From Xestospongia bergquistia (Eukaryota; Porifera; Demospongiae; Haplosclerida; Petrosiidae), in contig OZ014418.1 in assembly GCA_963965975.1 (NCBI GenBank), positions 3,608,775 through 3,672,774 of the forward strand: DNA of 64,000 nucleotides, read 5' to 3'. This document shows positions 12,501 to 24,500 of the stretch, piece by piece. Below the pieces are notes generated by a model that had not been told where the DNA came from, searched no databases, and worked only from the letters and a program-made list of their open reading frames with translations. Within the stretch, counting starts at the first letter, position 1; each line of letters opens with the position of its first letter. The translations under genes were made by a program, and so were the position numbers.

Positions 12501-15500
12501 CAGAATATAGCTATTAAATACTGTAAATATAGGTACATATAGGTACAAAAACTAGCAAGAAGATTCAAGCATTACTAGTGATACTCAATGTAGTATCATA
12601 CGCAGTTAGGGTTAATGAAATTCATTCCTCATATAGGAATTGGCAGATAGAGGATCCACTTTAATGTCATTTCTTCATCTTATGCGCTCCAATTACATTA
12701 TAATCAATAAAAATTTCAGAAGTGGATACACATAGATACCATATAGTAAAAACAATTATATTAAACCCTAAAAAGTTTTCTATGCAAGGCATTAAAACCA
12801 GTAACATCACTAAAAACAATAGGGAAATAAAATATTAACATTCAATTCAAAACACTTAGAATTCATACTACAATATATCACACTTACCCGCTATTATATT
12901 TTAAACAAAACATTCAGATGACAAAGTAATCACAGCAAGATAAATGTGGAAAACAAAACAATAGAGTAAACAAAATCACAATAACACATTCAATATACTT
13001 TCAATTCATACTACATAATATCAAAATTACAACCTATTACATTTTAAAGGGTACATTCAAATGATAAGTAATCACAACATTATTATGAAAACAAAACCAA
13101 TATAGTAAACAAAATAATAAAAACACATTCAATAAGCTCAAAATTCATACTAGAATATAGCTATTAAATGATAAAAATATAGGTACAAAAAAGTAGGAAG
13201 AAAATTCAAGCATTACTAGTGATACTCAATGTAGTATCATACACAGTTAGGATTAATGACAATTCATTCCTCATATAGGAATTGGCAGTTAGAGGATCCA
13301 CTTTAATGTAATTTCTTCATCTCATAAGCTCCAATTACAATATAATCAAGAAAACAATTATAGTAAACCATGAAAAGCTTTCAATGCAAGGCAGTAACAT
13401 CACTAAAAACAATAGGGAAATAAAATATTAACATTCAATTCAAAACACTTGAAATTCATACTACGTTATATCACACTTACCCGCTATTATATTTTAACAA
13501 AACATTCAGATGACAAGAAAAAACAGCAACATAAATGTGGAAAACAAATCAATAGAGTAGACAAAATCACAATAACTCATTTAATATACTTTCAATTCAT
13601 ACTACATAATATCAAAATTACAATCTATTACATTTTAAAGGGTACATTCAAATGATAAGTAGTCACACCAACATAAATATGGAAAAAAACCAATATTGTA
13701 AAATAATATAATAAAAACAGATTCACTAAGCTCAAAATTCATACTAGAATATGGCTAGTAAATGATAAAAGTATAGAAACAAAAAAAACAGCAAGAAGAT
13801 TCAAGCATTACTAGTGATACTCAATGTAGTATCATATGCAGATAGGGTTAATGAAATTCATTCCTCAGATAGAAATTGCCAGATAGAGGATGCACTTTAA
13901 TGTCATTTCTTCATCTCATGCGCTCCAATTACAATATAATCAATAAAAATTGCAGAAGTGGATACACATAGATACCAAAAACAATTATAGTAAACCATGA
14001 AAAGCTTTCTATGCAAGGCATTAGAACCAGTAACATCATTAAAAACAATAGGGAAATAAAATAATAACATTAAATTCAAAACACTTAGAATTCATACTAC
14101 ATTATATCACACTTACCCACTATTATATTTTAAACAACACATTCAGATGACAAGTAATCACAGCAACATAAATGTGGAAAACAAAACAATAGAGTAAACA
14201 AAATCACAATAACACATTCAATATACTTTCAATTCATACTACATAATATCAAAATTACAATCTATTACATTTTAAAAGACACATTAAAATGATAAGTATT
14301 CACACCAACATAATTATGGAAACAAACCAATATAATAAACAAAATAATAAAAACACATTCAATATTATCAAAATACATACTAGAATATAGCTATTAAATG
14401 ATAAAAATATAGGTACAAAAAACTAGGAAGAAAATTCAAGCATTACTAGTGATACTCAATGTAGTATCATACGCAGTTAGGATTAATGAAAATTCATTCC
14501 TCATATAGGAATTGGCAGTTAGAGGACCCACATTATTGTAATTTCTTCAATTCATAAGCTTCAATTACAATATAATCAATATAACCATTATAGTAAACCC
14601 TGAAAAGCTTTCCATGCAAGGAATTAAAACCAGTAACATCACTAAAAACAATAGGGAAATAAAATAATAACATTCAATTCAAAACACTTACAATTCATAC
14701 TACATTATATTACACTCACCCGCTATTATATTTTAACAGAACATTCAAATGACAAGTAATCACAGCAACATAAATGTGGACAACAAAACAATAGAGTAAA
14801 CAAAATCACAATAAAACATTCAATATACTTTCAATTCTTACTACATAATATCAAAATTACAATCTATTACATTTTAAAGAACACATCCAAATGATAAGTA
14901 GTCACACCAACATAAATATGGGAACAAAACCAATCTAGTAAACAAAATAATAAAAACACATTCAATAAGCTCAAAATTCATACTAGAATATAGCTAGTAA
15001 ATGCTAAAAATATAGCTACAAAAAAATAGCAAGAAGAATCAAGTATTACTAGTGATACTCAATGTAGTATCATACACAGTTAGGGTTAATAAAATTCATT
15101 CCTCATATAGGAATCACCAGTTAGAGGATGCACACATTCAAATGATAAGTAATTGGACCAAATGTATGTGGAAACAAAAACAATACTGTAAACAAAATGA
15201 CAAAAACACATTCAATAAAATAAAATCCTCAAAAATCAAAAACAATTATAGTAAAGACTATAAAGGACACGTTCATATGACAAGTAATGGCAGGCACATA
15301 AACTCAATATACTGAAAATATACTGAAAATATATGTTGACAAACAGCCAAGCAAGAACCATTGTTAGAGAATCCTCAACTATCCGGTCTAGTTAGACTCA
15401 CTTCCTTAATTATCGCTTCATTCACTTACACTTATTGCTTAATATTAATTGTTATAACTTATAATAATTAATAATGAAATCAGATACTATAATTTATGCA

Positions 15501-18500
15501 ATCAAGACAAAAAGAACTAATTCAACTACCATTGGAATCTAAGTATGCTGCTTTATAGAATACAACTAACTTTCATTTCCTTAAGCTTAAGAAATTGGAA
15601 CAATGCTTATGTAAGAAAATTTAAATCTACTCAATACAGAACAGGCCTCATGATAGAATAGAATACCGATTTATTGACCTCTCTTTACATTTATCACCAC
15701 TCTTACATCCTCATTAATATCATTATAACTAATTAAGCCATACAAAAAACTTAATCTCATACAGACACTATTCCAAGCTTTGCAGAAATTACTACTTTAT
15801 TTCTTAAAGCACTTAAAATAAAACTTCCAAAAACATATACTTTATGTATAAACTTTAATTTCTCTAGAAAATATTTAATGTCTTCTAGTTTGTAATTATC
15901 TTCTCATAAACACAACAATAAAAACAATGAAGAAAAACATCATGCTACCTTTATACTGGTGCTACCACCTGCTTTATAGATTTCTTAGAGTTAGGTGAAG
16001 TAGTCTTATATCATTACAATATCTATGCTATGTCTTCTCTAATAGTTACTATTTATTCACACAAATTAAAGAATACAGATAATTCTCATGATCTCAATTA
16101 CCTTAGTAACAACATTGATAGCAGCATTATGGTTGACCAATACTTCAACGATGTCTGTATGTCCTTTGGAACTTGCATAATGAAGAGCCGCCCATCCTCT
16201 CTATTACAAAAACACAAAACAAATAATCAACTATAAAATGAAACTGCTAACACTTTATAATAACACTAAAAATGTAAAAACCTTGTCTAATGTCTTATAT
16301 TTCTGCACTTTGTCATTAACATTATAACATATTATCTTCATATATTCTCTATATGTAAGCCATGTTGTACATGTAGGATATGACTACATCTAGTACTAGT
16401 AAGTCTTTATTACTTAAATAAGGTTTTACAAAACTCATTTTTGCAAGATGAGTTAAAGTGTATACAGTCTAATATGAGGAACTGATAGACACAAAGTGCT
16501 AACAGAAAATTATTATTACAATTTAGGCCTATACTATTGAGTAAACAGACCAGTATCTGACAAAAATAGAACATGTAGCTGCTTAGCATATCAATGATCA
16601 TCATCTTTGTATTCCCATAGGGCTCACTAATTATATTATTAACAACTCTAGCCAAAATCATTTCTGTCTGACAATTACTGCATCTCACAAACTATAGGTC
16701 TATAACAGTCTGTAAAATAAAAAGGGAGGTATTTCAATTGGGAACTTCTTAATAATACCAAGGAGCATGCCAGTTACAGAATATACCAGTGCTTTATCCC
16801 TATGACCTTTAAATTCTTCAATACTGTCTAGTTTTATAACCAGATGAAATCGTGCTCTCGTCATTGCCACAAAACCTACAAATAAGCTTACATATTTATT
16901 TAGTAGACAGTAAGATACAAATTCAAGTAGTCTGTATGACAGTTGTTGTTCTATGTATGTCCACAACAATTCTATTTTAAACAATTTAAAATGATAAATT
17001 CAAAGCTAAACAAATGATGCTTCAATTCATCTCCATCACTTTTTTCTAATATTGTAACAAGGTCTTTGCAACCTCTTCTACTTACAACATTAATCATATT
17101 AGGTATATTCATAAAGGACAATTTTCAATCTTTATTATGATAATAAAACAACCAATAGTTTTCTTTAAGGATAAGGATTAATAATTTATTTTTAATTATA
17201 CTGCCTCTGTCATATAACATATTCACATTAACACTTACTTCATTGACAATGTCTAGATCAGCTCCTTTCTGTGTTAAAGTCAAAACAACATCTTTGTGTC
17301 CATTCTCTGCTGCTAACATGACTGCAGTAAATCCACCCTAAATATATTATTAATTATCACATTAACATCAATCATAACATCAGTACATTACCTATATCAA
17401 CACCTATCAGTACACTACTAACATTACAAACTAGACAATATTATATATAGTACAATAATATAATACTGTAAACAAAATGACAACAACACATTCAATAACT
17501 TATAAATTGATACTGGAATATAATAATAAAATGGTTCAAATAAGGTAAAGAAAAACTTAGCAAAAAGATTCAAGCATTATTAGTGATACTCAATACAGTA
17601 TCATATGCAGTTAGGGTTAATGAAATTCATTCTTCATATAGGAATTGGCAGTTAGAGGATTCACTTTAATGTCATTTCTTCATCTCATAACCTCCAATTA
17701 CAATATAATCAATAAAAATTGCAGAAATGGATACACAAAGATACCATATTATTAAAAACAATTATAGTAAACCATGAAAAGCTTTCCATGCAAGGAATTA
17801 AAACCAGTAACATCACTAAAAACAATAGGGAAATAAAATTATAACATTTAATTCAAAACACTTAGAATTCATACTACATTATATCACACTTACTTCCTAT
17901 TATATTTTAAACAAAACATTCAGATGACAAGTAATCACAGCAACATAAATGTGGAAAACAAAACAATAGAGTAAACAAAATCACAATAACACATTTAATA
18001 TACTTTCAATTCATACTACATAATATCAAAATTACAACCTATTACATTATAAAAGAGATATTCAAATGATAAGCTATAACATCAACATAAATATGGAAAC
18101 AAAACCAATATAGTAAACAAAATAATACAAACATATTCAATAAGCTCAAAATTCATACTAGAATATAGCTAGTAAATGCTAAAAATATAAGTACAAAAAA
18201 AATAGCAAGAAGAATCAAGTATTACTAGTGATACTCAATGTAGTATCATACGCAGTTAGGGTTAATGAAATTCATTCCTCATATAGGAATCACCAGTTAG
18301 AGGATGCACACATTCAAATGATAAGTAATCGAACCAAATGTATGTGGAAACAAAAACAATACTGTAAACAAAATGACAAAAACACATTCAATAAAATAAA
18401 ATCCTCAAAAATCAAAAACAATTATAGTAAAGACTATAAAGGACACATTCATACGTCAAGTAATGGCAAGCATATAAACTCAATATACTGAAAATATACT

Positions 18501-21500
18501 GAAAATATATGTTAACAAACAGCCAAGCAAGAACCATTGTTAGAGAATCCTCAACTATCCGGTCTAGTTAGACTCACTTCCTTAATTATCGCTTCATTCA
18601 CTTACACTTATTGCTTAATATTAATTGTTATAACTTATAATAATTAATAATGAAATCAGATACTATAATTTATGTAATCAAGACAAAAAGAACTAATTCA
18701 ACTACCAATGGACTCTAAGTATGCTGCTTTATAGAATACAACTAACTTTGATTTCCTTAAGTTTAAGAAATTGGAACAATGCTTACGTAAGAAAATTTAA
18801 ATCTACTCAATACAGAACAGGCCTCATGATAGAATAGAATACTGATTTATTGACCTCTCTTTACATTTATCACCACTCTTACATTCTCATTAATATCATT
18901 ATAACTAATTAAGCCATACAAAAAACTTAATCTCATACAGACACTATTCCAAGTTTTGCAGAAATTACTACTTTATTTCTTAAAGCACTTAAAATAAAAC
19001 TTCCAAAAACATATACTTTATGTATAAACATTAATTTCTCTAAAAAATATTTAATGTCTTCTAGTTTTGTAAATATCTTCTCATAAACAGAACAATAAAA
19101 ACAATGAAGAAAAACATCATGCTACCTTTATACTGGTGCTACCACCTGCTTTATAGATTTCTTTGAAGTAATCTTATATCATTACAATATCTATGCTATG
19201 TCTTCTCTAATAGTTACTATTCATTCACACAAATTAAAGAATACAGATAATTCTCATGATCTCAATTACCTGAGTAACAACATTGATATCAGCATTATGG
19301 TTTAGCAATACTTCAACGATGTCTGTATGTCCTTTGGAACTTGCATAATGAAGAGCCGCCCATCCTCTCTATTACAAAAACACACAAAAAGATAATCAAC
19401 TATAAAATGAAACTGCTAACACTCTATAATAACATTACAAATGTACCAACCTTGTCTAATGTCTTATATTTCTGCACTTTGTCATTAACATTATAACATA
19501 TTATCTTCATATATTCTCTATATGTAAGCCATGTTGTACATGTAGGACATGACTACATCTAGTACTAGTAAGTCTTTATTACTTAAATAAGGTTTTACAA
19601 AACTCATTTTTGCAAGATGAGTTAAAGTGTATACAGTCTAATATGAGGAACTGATAGACACAAAGTGCTAACAGAAAATTATTATTACAATTTAGGCCTA
19701 TACTATTGAGTAAACAGACCAGTATCTGACAAAAATAGAACATGTAGCTGCTTAGCATATCAATGATCATCATCTTTGTATTCCCATAGGGCTCACTAAT
19801 TATATTATTAACAACTCTAACCAAAATCATTTCTGTCTGACAATTACTGCATCTCACAAACTATAGGTCTATAACAGTCTGTAAAATAAAAAGGGAGGTA
19901 TTTCAATTGGGGACTTCTTAATAATACATAGGAGCATGCCAGTTACAGAATATACCAGTGCTTTATCCCTATGACCTTTAAATTCTTCAATACTGTCTAG
20001 TTTTATAACCAGATGAAATCGTGCTCTCGTCATTGCCACAAAACCTACAAATAAGCTTACATATTTATTTAGTAGACAGTAAGATACAAATTTAAGTAGT
20101 CTGTATGACAGTTGTTGTCATATGTATGTCCACAACAATTCTATTTTAAACAATTTAAAATGATAAATTCAAAGCTAAACAAATGATGCTTCAATTCATC
20201 TCCATCACTTTTTTCTAGTAAGGTCTTTGCATCCTCTTCTACTTACAACATTAATCATATTAGGTATATTCATAAAGGACAATTTTCAATCTTTATTATG
20301 ATCGTAAAACAACCAATAGTTTTCTTTAAGGAAAAGGATTTATAATTTATCTGTAATTATACTGCCTCTGTCATATAACATATTCACATTAACACTTACT
20401 TCATTGACAATGTCTAGATCAGCTCCTTTCTGTGTTAAAGTCAAAACAACATCTTTGTGTCCATTCTCTGCTGCTAACATGACTGCAGTAAATCCACCCT
20501 AAATATATTATTAATTACCACATTAACATGAATCATAACATAAGTACATTACCTATATCAACACTTATCAGTACACTACTAACATTACAAACTAGACAAT
20601 ATTATATATAGTACAATAATATAATACTGTAAACAAAATGACAACAACACATTCAATAACTTATAAATTCATACTGGAATATAATAATAAAATTAATGGT
20701 TCAAATAAGATAAAGAAAAACTTAGCAGGGAAGATTCAAGCATTACTAGTGATACTCAATGTAGCATCATACGCAGTTAGGGTTAATGAAATTCATTCCT
20801 CATATAGGAATTGGCAGTTAGAGGATCCACTTTAATGTCATTTCTTCATCTCATAGCTCCAATTACAATATAATCAATAAAAATTGCAGAAGTGGATACA
20901 CATAGATACCATATTATTAAAAACAATTATAGTAAACCATGAAAAGCTTTCAATGCAAGGTATTAAAACCACTAAAAACAATAGGGAAAAAAAATAACAT
21001 TCAAGTCAAAACACTTAGAATTCATACATTATATTACACTTACCCACTAGTATATTTTAAACATTACATTCAGATATCAAGTAATCACAGCAACATAAAT
21101 GTGGGAAACGAAACAATAGAGTAAACAAAATCACAATAAAACATTCAATATACTTTCAATTCATACTACATAAAATCAAAATTACAATCTTTTACATTTT
21201 AAAGGACACATTCAAATGACAAGTAATCACACCAACATAAATATGAAAACAAAACACATATAGTAAACAAAATAATAAAAACACATTCAATAAGTTCAAA
21301 ATTCATACTAGAATATAGCTAGCAAATGCTGTAAATATAGGTACAAAAACTAGCAAGAAGATTCAAGCATTATACTCAATGTAGTATCATACGCAGTTAG
21401 GATTAATGAAAATTCATTCCTCATATAGAAATTGGCAGTTAGAGGATTCATTTTAATGTCATTTCTTCATCTCATAACCTCCAATTACAATATAATCAAT

Positions 21501-24500
21501 AAAAATTGCAGAAGTGGATACACATAGATACCATAATTATTATAATTAAAAACACTTATAATAAAACCTGAAAATCTTTCCATGCAAGGCATTAAAACCA
21601 CTAAAAACAATAGGGAAATACAATAATAACATTCAATTCAAAACCCTTAGAATTCATACTACATTATATCACACTTACCGACTATTATATTTTAAACAAA
21701 ACATTCAGATGAAAAGTAATCACAGCAACATAAATGTGGAAAACAAAACAATAGAGTAAACAAAATCACAATAAAACATTCAATATACTTTCAATTCTTA
21801 CTACATAATATCAAAATTACAACCTTTTACATTATAAAGGAGACATTCAAATGTTAAGCAATAACATCAACATAAATATGGAAACAAAACCAATATAGTA
21901 AATAAAATAATAAAAACATATTTATTAAGCCCAAAATTCATACTAGAATATAGCTATTAAATGCTGTAAATATAGGTACTAAAATAGCAAGAAGATTCAA
22001 GCATTACTAGTGATACTCAATGTAGTATCATAAGCAGTTAGGATTAATAAAAATTAATAAAAAAACAGGCCTCATGATAAAATAGAATACCAATTTATTG
22101 ACCTCTCTTTACATTTATCACCACTCTTACATCCTCATTAATATCATTATAACTAATTAAGCCATACAAAAAACTTAATCTCATACAGACACTATTCCAA
22201 GCTTTGCAGAAATTACTACTTTATTTCTTAAAGCACTTAAAATAAAACTTCCAAAAACATATACCTTATGTATAAAATTCATTTCTGTATAAAATATTTA
22301 ATGTCTTCTAGTTTGTAATTATTTTCTCATAAACACAACAATAAAAACAATGAAGAAAAACATCATGCTACCTTTATACTGGTGCTACCACCTGCTTTAT
22401 AGATTTCTTAGAGTTAGGTGAAGTAGTTTTATATCATTACAATATCTATGCTATGTCTTCTCTAATAGTTACTATTCATTCACACAAATTAAAGAATACA
22501 GATAATTCTCATGATCTCAATTACCTTAGTAACAACATTGATAGCAGCATTATGGTTGACCAATACTTCAACGATGTCTGTATGTCCTTTGGAACTTGCA
22601 TAATGAAGAGCCGCCCATCCTCTCTATTACAAAAACACAAAACAAATAATCAACTATAAAATGAAACTGCTAACACTTTATAATAACACTAAAAATGTAA
22701 AAACCTTGTCTAATGTCTTATATTTCTGCACTTTGTCATTAACATTATAACATATTATCTTCATATATTCTCTATATGTAAGCCATGTTGTACATGTAGG
22801 ATATGACTACATCTAGTACTAGTAAGTCTTTATTACTTAAATAAGGTTTTACAAAACTCATTTTTGCAAGATGAGTTAAAGTGTATACAGTCTAATATGA
22901 GGAACTGATAGACACAAAGTGCTAACAGAAAATTATTATTACAATTTAGGCCTATACTATTGAGTAAACAGACCAGTATCTGACAAAAATAGAACATGTA
23001 GCTGCTTAGCATATCAATGATCATCATCTTTGTATTCCCATAGGGCTCACTAATTATATTATTAACAACTCTAACCAAAATCATTTCTGTCTGACAATTA
23101 CTGCATCTCACAAACTATAGGTCTATAACAGTCTGTAAAATAAAAAAGGGAGGTATTTCATTTGGGGACTTCTTAATAATACCAAGGAGCATGCCAGTTA
23201 CAGAATATACCAGTGCTTTATCCCTATGACCTTTAAATTCTTCAATACTGTCTAGTTTTATAACCAGATGAAATCGTGCTCTCGTCATTGCCACAAAACC
23301 TACAAATAAGCTTACATATTTATTTAGTAGACAGTAAGATACAAATTCAAGTAGTCTGTATGACAGTTGTTGTCCTATGTATGTCCACAACAATTCTATT
23401 TTAAACAATTTAAAATGATAAATTCAAAGCTAAACAAATGATGCTTCAATTCATCTCCATCACTTTTTTCTAATACTGTAACAAGGTCTTTGCATCCTCT
23501 TCTACTTACAACATTAATCATATTAGGTATATTCATAAAGGACAATTTTCAATCTTTATTATGATATTAAAACAACCAATAGTTTTCTTTAAGGAAAAGG
23601 ATTTATAATTTATCTTTAATTATACTGTCTCTGTCATAAAACATATTCACATTAACACTTACTTCATTGACAATGTCTAGATCAGCTCCTTTCTGTGTTA
23701 AAGTCAAAACAACATCTCTTTGTCCATTCTCTGCTGCTAACATGACTGCAGTAAATCCACCCTAAATATATTATTAATTATCACATTAACATCAATCATA
23801 ACATCAGTACATTACCTATATCAACACTTATCAGTACACTACTAACATTACAAACTAGACAATATTATATATAGTACAATAATATAATACTGTAAACAAA
23901 ATGACAACAACACATTCAATAACTTATAAATTGATATTGGAATATAATAATAAAATGGTTCAAATAAGGTAAAGAAAAACATAGCAAGAAGATTCAAGCT
24001 CAATACAGTATCATACGCAGTTTGGGTTAATGAAAGTCATTCCTCATATAGGAATTGGCAGTTAGAGGATTCACTTTAACGTCATTTCTTCATCTCATAA
24101 CCTCCAATTACAATATAATCAATAAAAATTGCAGAAGTTGATACACTTAGATACCGTATTATTAAAAAAAATTATATAAAGCCTAAAAAGCTTTTCATGC
24201 AAGGAATTAAAACCAGTAACATCACTAAAAACAATAGGGAAATAAAATAATAACATTCAATTCAAAACACTTAGAATTCATACTACATTATATCACACTT
24301 ACCTCCTATTATATTTTAAACAAAACATTCAGATGACAAGTAATCACAGCAACATAAAAGTGGACAACAAATAATAGAGTAAACAAAATCACAATAAAAC
24401 ATTCAATATACTTTCAATTCTTACTACATAATATCAAAATTACAATCTATTACATTTTAAAGAACACATTCAAATGATAAGTAATCACACCAACATAAAT

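Larger units (their letters stand above)
15330..17560 (-). repeat. Cassette copy 4 (exons B4 and A3 with flanks)
   Basis: Segmental duplication unit: from TGTTGACAAACAGCC through exon B4, the block upstream of B, exon A3, to the edge of the satellite. The equivalent positions in the next copy are about 3.17 kb to the right, with near-identical sequence in exons and introns. Confidence 0.85.
18508..20725 (-). repeat. Cassette copy 3 (exons B3 and A2 with flanks)
   Basis: Second full cassette copy, near-identical to the unit at 15,330-17,560 over more than 2 kb. Exon B3 to B4 spacing is 3168 bp and A2 to A3 is 3161 bp. The upstream-of-B block, with its 92-codon minus frame, recurs at 19,579-19,857. 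Confidence 0.85.
22057..23985 (-). repeat. Cassette copy 2 (exons B2 and A1 with flanks)
   Basis: Third cassette copy. Its left end starts inside the unit, at the AACAGGCCTCATGAT segment, so about 300 bp present in copies 3 and 4 are missing. The upstream-of-B block at 22,833-23,408 keeps both open minus-strand frames. Confidence 0.85.

Noticed and set aside
15052-15315. Repeated 87-codon plus-strand frames at 15,052, 18,228 and 24,633
   Set aside because: They lie within satellite monomers at array edges; their similarity comes from the tandem repeat, not from coding, and they lack any domain.
5060-15330. Regularly spaced repeats as a CRISPR array
   Set aside because: Units are about 640 bp with no unique spacers, inside an intron of an animal gene.
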